From: Eurosta solidaginis | Lineage: Eukaryota; Arthropoda; Insecta; Diptera; Tephritidae | Direction of reading: 5' to 3' | Assembly: GCF_040869045.1 (NCBI RefSeq) | Contig: NC_090319.1 | Location: 344,638,302-344,702,301, forward strand | DNA length: 64,000 nt | Part shown: positions 32,434-45,345 of the stretch, one piece after another | Position numbering within the stretch: position 1 is the stretch's first letter | Layout of the letters: every line of letters starts with the position of its first letter | Made by a program: the position numbers and the translations under genes | Notes under the pieces: model-generated | Database searches by the model: none | The model's input: only the letters and a program-made list of their open reading frames with translations | What the model was told of the DNA's origin: nothing

Positions 32434-33330
32434 TAAGCAGAAATTATTATTTCAGATCGGTTAAGTTCTGCGGTTGGTATGATTTTATCCAGCTTCAAAT
32501 TAAAGAGGTCGCACTATATGGTGTCACCCTGCCTGAAACCTCGTTGAGTTTCAAACGGCTCAGAGAGGTCCTTTCCAATTCTGACTAAGATGACGCCGTA
32601 TAATTTTGCGGAGAAACCTAATTTATACGTAGTGGCATATGAGCAGATCCTTTTCGTGCTGTCGAAGGCAGCTTTAAAATCGACTATGAGGTGAAGTGTG
32701 CCAATTTTTTCGTTTTTCCAACATTTGGCGCATAGTGAAGATCTGGTTGATGGCATATTTACCAGGTCTTAATCTGCACTGATAGGGTCCAATGGGCCAA
32801 TTCACAGTGGGATTCAATCATTCACGCAGTTCGCTTGACAAGGCGTTATATGCGATATTAAGAATGCTGATATGGCGATAGTTGGCGCAGTTTGCAAGAT
32901 CTTACTTTTAGTGGACTGGGCAAAGAACACTTAGATTTCAATCGTCAGGCATGCACTCGTCCGATCATACATTGCAAAGGAACTGATGCATGCGCCTTAC
33001 CAACTCCTCGCATACGTATTTGAGTCGTTGTTTTTTAATCCGCTTACTGCCATTCTGAGTTCACCATAATCGGGTGGAGGAACATTAATTATATCATCAT
33101 CGATTGCGGGATCGGGTTCAACATCACTGGGCGGTACAACACTGTCTCCATTTAAGAGGGCATATAGGTGTTCCGGGCATATTCGAAGTACTCACTGCAC
33201 ATCGCTTACAAGGCCGCCGTTTTCGTCCTAACCGGAGTTTGCACCGGAATCCAATTGTTTCAACTTTCATTCTTTTGATAAGTGTATCGATTGTAAATTT
33301 AACTGATCCAGGCTATGTGACGTCCATAAT
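32434..33330 (-). pseudogene. RTE-type LINE, reverse transcriptase fragment, opposite strand
   Basis: Read leftward from 33330: CPEHLYALLNGDSVVPPSDV, PAIDDDIINVPPPDYGELRM, AVSGLKNN, then LHLIVDFKAAFDSTKRICSY, LGFSAKLYGVILVRIGKDLS, FETQRGFRQGDT and CDLFNLKLDKIIPTAELNRS. The region covers the linker and front half of the RT domain, running about 33 codons past RQGD. Broken by several frameshifts. It meets the plus-strand RTE fragment tail to tail at about 32433. Confidence 0.75.
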
Positions 33331-33779
33331 TTTAGCCTAGAAAGCAGTTTTTCTGTGATCTTGAAGAGGAGGATTGAACGAGTTGAGTGTTTTTGTATTG
33401 CTGATTGTGCTATGGATTTTCCAGGCTACTCAGAACTGAGTGTTCAAAAGAAATTTGATAATACTTACATCACTACTTACGACTATAAAGAAAACGTATG
33501 CAAAATAATCCTTTTTTGAAGTGGATTTAACCCTAAAGAAATAAAATGCTGATTCTTCCCCTTTTTTATTTATATGTTTTTTTAAAGGAAATTGAATTTA
33601 CACACTTATATAGGCTTACAAAATATGTATGTACGTATATATCGCAGACCTAAATCAAAACAGCGAGCAACTCAAAATAGCTTAACGTTCAGAAAACGCG
33701 AAAAACTGACTGCTTCCCACATACATATGTATGAGCTAATGCAATTTTTATTTTTTTACAAAGCCTTTTCTCGCTGATT
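33331..33779. other. No gene recognised
   Basis: AT-rich, no domain or repeat end was recognised. Confidence 0.6.
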
Positions 33780-35290
33780 AGTGGAGTTATTAGTAAGTCG
33801 AGTATACAGTTCGGTAGCCTACGGGGCTATGTACGCCTGTAAAGGAATGCTAGGTAAAAAGTGGGGTCTGAGGCCAGACCTCATGGCATGGATGTATAAG
33901 GCAGTTATTCGACCAAGTCTGACATATGGGGCATGGGAAATACATAATTAACATGCTAGGGAAAGTTCAACGATCTGCCTGCGGAGCTATCACAGGGGCA
34001 ATTAGGTCGGGCCCTTCGGAGTTTTAAAAGAGATATGCAATGCTCCACCGGTAGATCTCTTTATCACAAAAACGGCATCTCAAGGGGCCCTAAGGCTTCG
34101 GGAGTTGGGCCTTTGGAGGGAGCGTACATACAGGCACGCCCGTATTCTGCTCAATATTATTGATACCCGCATCTTGTCAAAAACGGTCTACATATGTCCA
34201 AGGAAACTCTTCGACACAAACTGCACAATTCTCTTCCCCACAAGGAAAGATTGGAAAGATGGGAGGATCACTCAGAGATTCTACATCTCGGTTTTCACAG
34301 ACGGATTTAAAATGGCTTGTGGAGTGAGAGCGGGAGTATTTGCGACTGTCTCTCCCATGTCCTTATGTATGCGGCTTCCCGACTCGGCAAGCGTGTTTCA
34401 AGCTGAGATTTTCGCTATCCAAGAGGCGTGTAAAGCGTTAATGGATATCAATGGCAACGGTAACAGGGTAGCCATTTTCTCCGGTAGCCAGGCGGCTATT
34501 GGGGACCTTGGGTCAGAGACGATATCATCAACCCTGGTTGGGCAATGTAGGGAGAGCGCCATGATGCCGGCGTTTCGGCAGATCGTTACCCTGATATGGG
34601 TACCGGGGCATCGAAACATACAGGGTAACGAGATGAAGGATGAGCTGGCACGGCGTGGAGCGGCTCTTGCTGTTTCAGGAGCGAAGGAGGTCCTTGCACC
34701 CCTGGCACTTAGCAAGGGTAGCATCTCCCAGCATGGTTGAGTGAGGCCAACAATAGGTGGAATCGGCTGCGGACCTGTAGAGTTTCCAATAGTATGTGGC
34801 CATTATATAACGAAAAACGATCTGTAGCTATCCTTAAGATGAACAGAAGGGATATATCCAGAGTAGTTGCGGTGCTCACGGGGCATTGGATATTTGGGGT
34901 ACATGGGGCATGGATTAGACTGGAACACCATACCTCCTGTCGCAGCTACAAACGTCCGGGGGTGGAGGAAATGGTTGAGCATCTGCTGTGCGAATGCCCA
35001 GCACACTGTCGAAGGAGGATAATGTTTCTTGGAAAGCCCTTTTTCGAAAGCCTCCCAGAACTCAAGGATGTTATGCCGGTAGAGCTTCTCAAATTTATAA
35101 ACTCCACGGAATGGATATATGGGGACGGGTTTTCCCTGAAGTGCGTGAAAATGTTTATTAGACTTCTTAAAACACCCTTTCATTGGTTAACTCGCGAGTT
35201 TGGGGTATCAAAACGGTGCATGAGCGCTAATTGGAGTCAATTAGGACTCGCCACTCCAACCAACCACACAGTTCGGTAGGTATTAAACTA
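33780..35290 (+). pseudogene. Second I/LOA-like LINE family: RT end, RNase H, CCHC
   Basis: 33800-33950 encodes the end of an RT (YACKGMLGKKWGLRPDLMAW, MYKAVIRPSLTYGAW). 34075-34740 encodes a connector (LRLRELGLWRE) and RNase H with VFTDGFK, FQAEIFAIQEACKAL, FSGSQAA and WVPGHRNIQGNEMKDELARR. The third catalytic acid, normally D in SDSQAA, is G here, so the enzyme would be dead. 34737-35279 encodes the C-terminal region with VEHLLCECPAHCRRR, a zinc-knuckle-like part. At least two frame changes. It differs from the family at 2777-3790 in both RNase H and tail. The end near 35285 has no poly(A). Confidence 0.85.
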
Positions 35291-36158
35291 AGAAGTCCGG
35301 AGGTACACATAACTTCCAAATTTCAGATTTTAGAGTTAGCTCCCTATTGATCTGTGTACATATTTGTACGATTTGATATGTAAGTACTTTCTTGTGTGAG
35401 ACATTGCTGGATTGTAAAGCTTTGCAACGTAAGAATATGGGATGATATTTTGTTGTAAATGTGTGAATACGGAAATTTATTCACACACACATACAGTTAC
35501 GTTTACTTTCACTTTTGCTAACTTGGAAAGAAATAAATATTTTGCAAAGCGAAAAGTGATTTGGAAAGTTTAATGACAATTTGTTGTTGGTGTAGTGCTT
35601 ATGCTTAGAAATGTGTATGCTGTTTATAGTATGGCTAAAGGTTTATTTATTGAAATTGCGTTTAGGAGGTTAGATTTTGAGGTCAAAGAATTGATTTCTT
35701 CCTCGTACGCGCCCTCGTTTGTCCTCTAAATACATATATGTATGTATGTGCGCAAATGAAGATACTTGTACGTGTTATGCGCTACCTACTTCACATGTAC
35801 AGTATGTCTGAGAGAAGTGGGACCATCCTCGCATAACAAAAAGTATTCTCATGTACAATTTTCAAGTGAAGATTTTGGCCCAGCTATGCTTAATTAATTA
35901 TACCGTTCATGAGAAAAAAAGGTATATAAAGTTTGGTCCGCGTCCTTAAAGGAGCAGCTATAAACCCACTAATAAGTGTACCGAAATGATTAGGATGACG
36001 ATTTGAGTTGATTTAGCCATGTGCATTTGTTTGAAAGCAAACCAGGCCTTAATTTTTAAGATAAATTGAAGATATATGGTGAGCTGATATATTTTGGTGT
36101 CTGATTAAACATTTATTCGGAACCAATCGGAACGGTCTATTATATCATTTATATACAT
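35291..36158. other. No gene; short Helentron-type fragment inside
   Basis: Mostly AT-rich with TATGTATGTATG near 35740. At 35915-36022 AAGGAGCAGCTATAAACCCA, AAGTGTACCGAAATGATTAGG and TTTAGCCATGTGCA parallel 59700-59785, so a truncated 5' piece of that repeat lies here. Confidence 0.55.
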
Positions 36159-36192
36159 TAGGGTGGAGTGATACCCTATGGATTTTTTTTTT

Positions 36193-39062
36193 TATACTCA
36201 GTTGAGCAGAGCTCACAGAGTATATTAACTTTGATTGGATAACGGTTGGTTGTACAGGTATAAAGGAATCGAGATAGATATAGACTTCCATATATCAAAA
36301 TCATCAGTATCGAAAAAAAAAATCGATTGAGCCATGTCCATCCGTCCGTCCGTCCGTCTGTCCGTTAACACGATAACTTGAGTAAATTTTGAGGTATCTT
36401 AATGAAAATTGGTATGTAGGTTCCTGGGCACTCATCTCAGATCGCTATTTAAAATGAACGATATCGGACAATAACCACGCCCACTTTTTCGATATCGAAA
36501 ATTTCGAAAAATCAAAAAAGCGCGATAATTCATTACCAAATACGGATTAAGCGATGAAACTTGGTAAGTTAGTTGAACTTATGACGCAGAATAGAAAAAT
36601 GGTAAAATTTTGGACAATGGGCGTGGCACTGCCCACTTTTAAAAGAAGGCAATTTAGAAGTTTTGCAAGCTGTTATTTGGCAATCGTTGAAGATATCATG
36701 ATGAAATTTGGCAGGAACGTTACTCTTTTTAATATATGCCTGCTTACTAAAAATTAGCAAAATCGGAGAACGAGCACGCCCACTTTTTAAAAAACAAAAA
36801 TTTTAATTCGAATTTTAAAAGAAAAGTTAATATCTTTAGAGTATATAAGTAAATAAGTCAAAATTCAACTCCAGTAATGATATGATGCAACAAAATACAA
36901 AAATAAAAGAAAATTTCAAAATGGGCGTGGCTCCGCCCTTTTTCATTTAATTTGTCTAGGATACCTTTAATGCCATAAGTCGAACAAAAATTTACCAATC
37001 GATAACTGTTTTCTGTGAAAAAGGGCAAAATCGGTTGAAGCCGCGCCCAGTTTTTATACACAGTCGACCGTCTGTCCTTCCGCTCGGCCTTTAAAACGAT
37101 AACTTGAGCAAAAATCGATATATCTTTACTAAACTCAGTTCACGTACTTATCTGAGCTCACTTTGTATTGGTGTAAAAAATGGCTGAAATCCGACTATGA
37201 CCACGCCCAATTTTTCGATATCGAAAATTACGAAAATTGAAAAAAATGCCATAATTATATACCAAATACGAAAAAAGGGAGGAAACATGGTAATTGTATT
37301 GGTCTATTGACGCAAAATATAAAAAAAAAAATAAATGTAAGGCGCGATAACCTCCGAAGAGATCTAAGGCCGAGCTTCTCTTCCAAGTTGCGTCGTGCTC
37401 TTCTTGATTTTCCCTACAAATTGGCCGGACGGGACCTACATGTTTTATGCCGACTCCGAACGGCATCTGCAAGGCAGATGAGTTTTCACTGAGAGCTTTT
37501 CATGGCAGAAATACACCCGGAGCGCTTGCCAAACACTGCCGAGGGGCGACCACGCTTAGAAAAATTGTCTTCCAATTTAAAAACCTTATTTCTAAAATTT
37601 TGATGTTGCTTTGCCCGGGGTTCGAACCCAGGGCATACTGTGTGGTGGGCGGAGCACGCTACCATCACACCACGGTGGCCGCCAATATGGACGCAAAATA
37701 TAACTTTAGAAAAAAACTTGGTAAAATGGGTGTGACACCTACCATATTAAGTAGAAGAAAATGAAAAAGTTTTGCAGGGCGAAATCAAAAGCCCTTGGAA
37801 TCTTGGAAGGAATACTGTTCGTGGTATTACATATATAAATAAATTAGCGGTACCCGACAGATGAAGTTCTGGATCACTCTGGTCCACATTTTGGTCGATA
37901 TCTCGAAAACGCCTTCACATATACAACTAAGGGCCACTCCCTTTTAAAACCCTCATTAATACCTTTAATTTGATACCCATATCATACAAACACATTCTAG
38001 AGTCACCCCTGGTCCACGTTTATGGCGATATCTCGAAAAGGCGTCCACATATAGAACTAAGGCCCACTCCTTTTTAAAATACTCATTAACACCTTTCATT
38101 TGATACCCATATCGTACAAAAAAATTCTAGAGTCACCCCGAGTCGTGTTCGCTCAAGTTATCGTGTTAAAGGCCGAGCGGAAGGACAGACGGTCGACTGT
38201 GTATAAAAACTGGGCGTGGCTTCAACCGATTTCGCCCTTCTTCACAGAAAACAGTTATCGTCCGAGAATCTATTGGTAGATTTTTGTTCGACTTATGGCA
38301 TTAAAAGTATCCTAGACAAATTAAATGAAAAAGGGCGGAGCCACGCCCATTTTGAAATTTTCTTTTTTTTTATATTTTGTTGCAACATATCATTAGTGGA
38401 GTTGAATGTTGACATAATTTACTTATATACTGTAAAGATATTAACTTTTCTTTTAAAATTTGAATTTAAAAAAAAATTTTTTAAAAGTGGTCGTTCTCCG
38501 ATTTTGCAAATTTTTATTAAGCAGACACACAGTAATAAGAGTAACGTTCCTGCCAAATTTCATCATATATCTTCAACGACTGCCAAATTACAGCCTGCAA
38601 AACTTCTAAATTACCTTCTTTTAAAAGTGGGCGGTGCCACGCCCATTGTCCAAAATTTTACTAGTTTTCTATTCTGCGTCATAAGTTCCACTCACCTACC
38701 AAGTTTCATCGCTTAATCCGTATTTGGTAATGAATTATCGCACTTTTTCGAATATTTCGATATCGAAAAAGTGGGCATGGTTATATCGGACAATATCGTT
38801 AATTTTAAATAGCGATCTGAGATGAGTGCCCAGGAACCTACGTACCAAATTTCATCAAGATACCTCAAAATTTACTCAAGTTATTATGTTAACGGACAGA
38901 CAGACGGACGGACGGACGGAAGGACGGACATGACTCAATCGAATTTTTTTTCGATACTGGTAATTTTGATATATGGAAGTCTATATCTATCTCGATTCCT
39001 TTATACCTGTTCAACCAACCGTTATCCAATCAAAAGTTGAGCTCTGCTCAACTGAGTATAAC
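36193..39062. mobile_element. Head-to-head Helentron-like pair, copy C
   Basis: The left copy starts ATACTCAGTTGAGCAGAGCTC at 36194. A second copy in reverse orientation ends GAGCTCTGCTCAACTGAGTAT at 39059. Arms of about 910 bp (36193-37112 and 38151-39061) are inverted. The centre holds the right part of the left copy and a SINE. Neither copy has the 3' GTTCGG hairpin end. The arms differ in small deletions (for example around 37000 and 38268), so they are not a recent perfect palindrome. Confidence 0.8.
37321..37689 (-). mobile_element. tRNA-derived SINE, full-length-looking, with target duplication
   Basis: On the minus strand: head GGCGGCCACCGTGGTGTG, A box TGGTGTGATGG, B box GGTTCGAACCC, body (AAGCGTGGTCGCCCCTCGGC, AGTGTTTGGCAAGCGCTCC, TCTGCCATGAAAAGCTC), the 3' part TCTCTTCGGAGGTTATCGCG, and a T-rich end. 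GACGCAAAATATAA flanks both sides (37309-37322 and 37690-37703, overlapping the T-rich end by two bases), a typical LINE-driven duplication. It lies inside a Helentron-like copy, which gives their order. Pol III boxes look intact. Confidence 0.9.
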
Positions 39063-39239
39063 AAGCAAACAAAAAATTGTATCTAGCGTCTTTTTCAAAG
39101 TTTAGTTGCGTTGGGGCACCTCTAAACATACGATGAGTGAAATAAAAATTTTCAACCTTATTTCTGGTCTAAAAAGGCAACATTCTTGAGGTCAGCCAAA
39201 CGCGATTTCGAAAAAAATAAATTCACTCCACCCTAATAT

Positions 39240-39835
39240 ACATACTACAGTTGAATTTTTTAGTTCTATGAAAAGATTAGTTCACTTCTTGTTCGTTCAG
39301 TCCATTGAACTAGTTCTTTTGGCTCCTAGATCGGCCACCTAATTGAACTATTCTTCAACCAATTGAACTAGTTCAATAGTTCAATTCTGAAGTCAAATAT
39401 CCCTCCCTGATTTAAACATCATATATGCCGCCAGCAATACTTATGGAAATTCGGCAGTACTTGCATTTCATTTTGTTTTTGCACGACTTTCTTTAAAGTG
39501 TTTCCATATTTCACTTCGCTTTGGCATCTGAAACAAATCATTATGTATTAAGCACACATTTTTCTAGTTAAATTTATGAAAGTAAAATGGAAACACTTAC
39601 TATTAAATTTGAAAGACTAAACTTCTAAAATAAACATTGCGAATTTCGATCAGCTGTTTTAATTTTGACAAAGAAGTGAGTTGCCATACATTTTGAAATT
39701 TTAATTTGCAAAGTTGCCACATAAAAGTTTAGTTCACTTTACTGAACGAACCAGCGAACTAGTTCTATTAAAAGATCAAGTTCTTTCGTTCTTTAGTTCA
39801 ATAGATCTCCAAGCCTAGTACATACATAAGATATT
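39240..39835. repeat. Cluster of GAACTAGTTC palindromes, possible MITE
   Basis: GAACTAGTTC occurs near 39307, 39365 and 39750. Flanking sequence on the two sides (TTAGTTCACTTC, GTTCGTTCAGT against AGTTCACTTTACTGAACGAACC) is partly inverted. I could not fix ends or a duplication. Confidence 0.4.
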
Positions 39836-39889
39836 TCAGATAAGAGGGTTTTGTCACACATATGTTTCTCAATTCATCAGATAGAAGCT

Positions 39890-41255
39890 TTATTGTTTCA
39901 TTTTCGACTTATTATCCATAGCGCATTATTATTGCCGAGCTATCGGTTTGTTATCGGCTTGTTATCACGGAGTCATAAGCTTCTTATTGGTTTCTTATTG
40001 GCTTGTCTAAGGAGGGTATGCAGATACATATGTTATAGATTTTATATAGAAATTTTCTCGATATCTGTTTCATAACAAGCCGGTGAGTCGCGGGTGAAAA
40101 ATCGCTAAGACGCCGACAACAAATTGGTAAGACACCGAGCAGAAATCAACAACTTTTTGATATTAACTCGATAACTTTTTGATAACAAATCGATAACTTT
40201 TCGATAGCAATGTGGTATTTTTGCATAAGTAACCGAAAGCTTTTCAATAATAAACCGACAAATATTCAATAACAAATCGATAACTTTTATATACCAAATC
40301 GATAAATTTCTATAAATAATTGATAGCTTTTAATAATAGGTCAATAAATTTTCGAATTCAAACCGACACTCGTAGCTAAGTAACCGGTAGATTATTTATA
40401 ACATTTTATTTATTTTTATTTATTAAATTTTTTCAGCTTATACTAAGCCTAGCTTATACCTATATATAGTAATCATATATACTATTTCCTTTTTCGCTCT
40501 TATTTGGAATCCAAATCTCTAAATAAAGTTTTGGTTGAAAAGACGGAGATTCGGGCTATTAGCGAGCTTTGGGCAATTTTGGTCGTATTGCTTTTGTTTA
40601 ACTATATTTTATTAAAATAATTTGTTAAAAATACCGATTGTGAGATTGTGAGAAATCTATTTGTACTATGGCAGTATTGTGAATATTTGCACTGCATTAC
40701 CGGCAATTGCTACCATACGCCAAATGGCAGCGCAAGCTGTAAGTTTTAATTGATTGATAGAACAGCTGATTTCTGTTGATATTTGATAAGAGACTTTTAT
40801 ATTGGTTGCGCAAGATGCGCACGGGTCCGGCTCGTTAATATATAATCTTATTAAAGTTATTTCTATGCATCTGTTGACTGCCCAAATGGAGTGAGAGATG
40901 GGCAGCTGACGAATGACACCAGTGCAATGATTATACCAGTTGAATCTGACGCTGTCAACGTATTTAAAGTGCGAAGGAAACATGTGAACGGCGATGCACT
41001 CATTTGTAACACTTTGGTAACAAATTGGTAACTCGTCAATACCTCGTCGATAACATACCTATGTATAACAAACCAATAACTTTTCGATAAGAAACGGATA
41101 CCAGGACCATAACCTTCGATAACAATATGAAGGCACGCCATGCCATAACTACGCTCAAACCAACTTTCCCACGCATATTGTTCTCACATACGCTTACATT
41201 CTGCCCCCCCCCCCCCCCCACCCATACCGTGAACAAAATATGTTTACACATTAAA
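39890..41255. repeat. GATAAC-family dispersed repeat, copy C
   Basis: Head-proximal part GGTTTGTTATCGGCTTGTTA, TCTGTTTCATAACAAGCCG, then units such as ACAAATCGATAACTTTTCGA to 40400. An unrelated 40437-40985 stretch interrupts. Units resume (AACTCGTCAATACCTCGTCG), then the tail CATACGCTTACATTCTG, a run of 16 C (41204-41219) and TTTACACATTAAAGTTACG. Order matches copies A and B. Confidence 0.6.
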
Positions 41256-44213
41256 GTTACGAATAATGAGTAAGAGGTGCGATTGTCCGAAGAAGGTGAA
41301 ATTTATCAGGATAAGTATATAGCAATGTTTAATCCGTCTGAAAGGATTGATATTCTGAAAACTACATTGAAAGAAATTTTTGTTGGACATACTGTATTTC
41401 GCATAGGTATTCGGTACGTGAGAATCGTTTGCGGGTATGAAAGGGTAGATGCATGTGACAAAACGTTTAAATATAAAAACTTTACTTGTCTACTTTGCCT
41501 AGAAGTGCAAAACTTTTTCAACACAAATAAGATACGATTTATTGCCAGTAATATAACGACAGAAATGAAATATGATGGTTTAAGTTGCCTTCTATAGAAC
41601 GAAATTGGCTTAAGTATACGACTCATACCGTTAAAGGTTTTACAACACAGGCAGTGACTTAGTAGCAGGTGGTAAGAAGCTACATATCCATCTGTCGAAC
41701 AAGACCAGACGAAGGCTTTCAGTAAAGTCAAATTTGGTACGCTTCTTATAAAGAAGAATCACACCTCACATCAAGTCATACTATTAGGCCAACTGACCAG
41801 TTGAAGAACACGCATTCAAATTCGGAATGGAAGAAGATGTGAATCAATAAGGGACACAGATTTCCACAGTCTTAGTAAAGAGACCACTCTTTCCTCTTTG
41901 CATATTTCGACAATTTGCGTATTTTGGCAATGGTTAATTGGATTGGTCAAAGAAAATTAGAGAGCCTCCATTAAAAACATAAAGCTTCGAGCTCGAGACA
42001 GTCCAAATTTTTAAGAAATTTTAGTAATTTGATCTTCTTGACCCCTTGCCAAACTTCTGTGGTCTAGGAAGCAAGTGGGGTGTGACTGGTTTCATTTTAC
42101 GATACCATCTGCTAACACGACACTTGTCCATTTCATACACTGAAATGTCGTCTGGAGAAAGCTCGTATAACGATTCGAGTCAGATGATAAATATACGCCA
42201 AAAAAATTGGTAAAGAACTTGGAAAACACATTTGCTTGGCCAGAACATGCACCTTCTAGTGGACAACTCCACTTTTATTGTGCTTCACGGGCTGCAATAA
42301 CTCTGCGTTGATCTGACTAACTAAATTGAAACTAGCATTTCGGAAAATTTTTATAAAAACTCACTATCAGAAACCTAAGGAAGCTAGCAATTTCAGTTAG
42401 AAGACTTGGATCCACAAAACGATAGAAACGATGATTTGTGTCACATGGGATCTCTACACATGAGGCACATTCTAATAGGCATGTCAGGAAACCCATCCTA
42501 CTCTGTAGCATAACTGTGTGTCAGCACTGTAAGTTGTACAACAAAATATCAAGATCCCTAGCCAACTCCATGGTAGGATATACTCTGTATGGCAGTTTTA
42601 GTACAAGTGTGGATAATCTCCTAATTATCTTTAGAGCAAAGCAAAAAATGTCAGCTGTTTAATGGTCATAACGAAGGTCTCTCGTTGGCTCTTGTAAAAA
42701 GTTAACAGTCCTTTGCCGTATATGAGTCTCGCACTCTCCAGTAGGAGCACCTTCTGACAATACACTGAATGCCTTATAACTTCATGAATGGGAACTTTAA
42801 CCGTCTCTAACGACAGAGCCTAACCCGCTGAAATAAAGGCGTGTGGATCACAGACCATAATATCTGTTTTGGAAAAAATATATATAAGATGTTTAAGGCA
42901 AGTATTTCCTAGAGGACAGAGTTAATAGTTTAATATATCGACATCTGGAACAGGATGGACTCTATATATCAATAGTAGGACCCTAATATGTATCAGGAAG
43001 AATTGTGACTTCCTTCATATTAGAGAGGCAGCCACCCCGACCCTGTTTATATCTCGTCCAACATGGTGCAATGATATTCTACCAGTTTCTCTTCTTCTTC
43101 TTTTTGTATCAGTGTCCTTCCAGTCGTCTTGCTTGCGGCTTGATGTATTTGATGGAATTTCGTGGTCGGAGTTAACCTTATCTTACAACTTTTCCAACTG
43201 CCGGAATACTCTGATGCGTACAAAAAGTAATATTCTTGTTGTACTTCTGTTTTCCACGAAGGGGATAGCGGGGGAGCGCTTGCGTAAATGAAAAAGCCAT
43301 TCAAGTTAGCATTTTTGAAATGGAGAAGTCAAGAGCAATCTCCGTTAGGTTGTAAATATTTTAGACCCTCTTCTTACTTATGTGACACGCACTAAAGTCG
43401 GTGCACCACCCTTTTCCGATTGATAGAAAGATATTAAAACAAATAAAATATATATTCACATAAACTTATGTTAACATGTTTATAATCGATATACCCAGTC
43501 AACCAAATGCACAGTGCTTTCAAGCATAAGCGAAAAGGGAGTTACGCTGGAAACTTAAGGAGCTCACAATGACTCAATTGTAAATTACTCTGGACAAAAG
43601 ATCAAAATACAAAGAAAAATATGCGATTGATAATTTTGAAGGCAAACGAACTTCATATTCGATACCCAAACGTTAGATTTATTTTGTACAGTGTACTGTA
43701 CATATCTTTTTTACCTGTCAGACCGATTTACGAGGCAATGTCTTACGAGCCCTACAAATTGAGATCTACCTGTCATTATGAGTTTTTTACAAGATAGTTT
43801 CAGGACTACTGTAATATAAGTCTTTCCAGGACATGATTGACCCCCACCAACAGGAGATCCTTCCCGGCCCTTAGTATCCAGATTGTAACATTTAAGTATC
43901 AAAAGATTCATATTAATATCATATCGAATGCTAAGTCATCTCCGTATCTCGGCTGCCGTTTCGAAAACACCCTACCTCAGAAAAATTTTGAATAACGTTC
44001 TAGTTCAGAATACGTCAGAGCTCGACCTCAGAATAGATTTCAGACTCTGAGTTAGGGCGTTTTTGTTAGAAGTTTTGAAGAAGGCTCTTTTTGAAGCTAC
44101 TCTCAGATAGGGCTTTTCCAAACTGGCTGCCGAGATAGGGCGATATTCCACTCAGGCGTAGACACAGTTCATTTTTCATATACATGTCTATTGAAAAGAA
44201 GAACTTTCTATAC
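41256..44213. other. About 3 kb with no gene recognised
   Basis: Base composition is less AT-extreme than elsewhere. Open frames include 41277-41597 (+, 106 codons, cysteine-rich middle) and 43304-43047 (−). Neither shows a domain I can name. The stretch has no repeat ends I recognised and may be partly unique DNA or very old transposon sequence. Confidence 0.5.
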
Positions 44214-45345
44214 ATTTCTGACCTTAAATTGAATATGAATTGGAGTTTCTGAACTTGAATGGGAATTTTCTGAACTTGCATTGGAAATTCTGAACTTGAG
44301 TTTTCATTTCCTGAATTTGAATTGTAATTTTCTGAATTTAAACTGGAAACTCTGAACTTGAATTGCAATTTACTGAACTTGAATTGTAATTTTCTCAACA
44401 CAAATTGTAAATTTCTGAATTTAAATTGGAATATCTGAACTTGAATTGTAATTTTCTGAACTTGAATTGGAAATTCTCAAATGGGATTGTAATTTTCTGA
44501 ACTTGAATTGTAATTTTCTGCATTTAAATTGGAAACTCTGAACTTGAATTGTAATTCTCTGAACTGAAGTTGGAATTTCTGAACTTGAATTGTATATTTT
44601 TGAATTGAAATTTGAATTTCTGAACTGGAGTTGTATATTTTTGAATCGAAATTGGAATTTCTGAACTTGGATTATAATTTTCTGAACTTGAGTTGTAATT
44701 CTCCGAATTTGAGCTATAATTTTCTGAATTTAATCTGGAAACTCTGAACTTGAATTGTCATTTGCTGTGCTTGAACTACAATTTTGTGAGCTTGAATTTT
44801 GAAATTCTGAATGTAAGTTGGAATTTCTACACTTTCAATTCATTTCTGAACTTGAATTGGAAATTCTGTACTTTAATTGGAATTTTCTGAGCTTGAACTC
44901 CTATTTTGATGAATTGTAAATATTTTAACTGAAATTGGAATATCTGAACTTGAATTGTATATTTCTGAATCAGAATTTGATTCGAAATTTGCTGAACTTG
45001 ATTTAGAAACTCTGAACTGGCATTGTAATTTTCCGAACTTGAATTCTTCTTTTCTGAACGTGACTTGTAAATTTGTGAATTGAAATTGGAATTTTTGAAC
45101 TTTAATTTTAATTTTCTGAACTTGAGTTGTAGTTCTGCGAATTGGAATTGTAATTTTCTGAATTTAAACTGGAAACTCTGAACTTGAATTATAATTTTCT
45201 GTACTTGGATCGAAATTTTCTGAACTTGAATTCGAAATTTCTGAATATAATTGGAATCTCTGTGAACTTGAATTGTTCAGAAAGTAACTTGAACTGTAAT
45301 TATCTTAACTTGAATTGTAAATTTTTGAACTTAAACTGGAAAGTG
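44214..45345. repeat. Minisatellite, about 20-22-bp unit, 1.1 kb
   Basis: Over 50 diverged copies of TTTCTGAACTTGAATTGTAA and variants (GGAAATTCTGAACTTGAATT). The unit is the same as in the right arm of the foldback-like element at 14336-15958, and the right edge (CTTAAACTGGAAAGTG) resembles that arm's outer end. It may be an expanded single arm of such an element. Confidence 0.85.

Larger units (their letters stand above)
36161..39233. mobile_element. MITE with GGGTGGAGTGA ends enclosing two Helentron-like copies
   Basis: GGGTGGAGTGA at 36161 and its complement TCACTCCACCC ending at 39233, with TA on both sides (36159-36160, 39234-39235). Little of the MITE interior remains on the left, while about 170 bp remains on the right (39063-39233). 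The Helentron-like pair lies inside. The short TIR makes this moderately certain. Confidence 0.5.

Noticed and set aside
37600..37690. Functional tRNA gene
   Set aside because: Pol III boxes are present but the acceptor and anticodon stems do not fold as a tRNA, and the sequence continues into a SINE body.
41277..41731. Overlapping 106- and 141-codon frames on both strands
   Set aside because: Neither shows a motif. Overlap on both strands without family evidence does not support a gene.
44214..45345. CRISPR-like short repeats
   Set aside because: Contiguous diverged 20-22-bp units with no spacers: a minisatellite.
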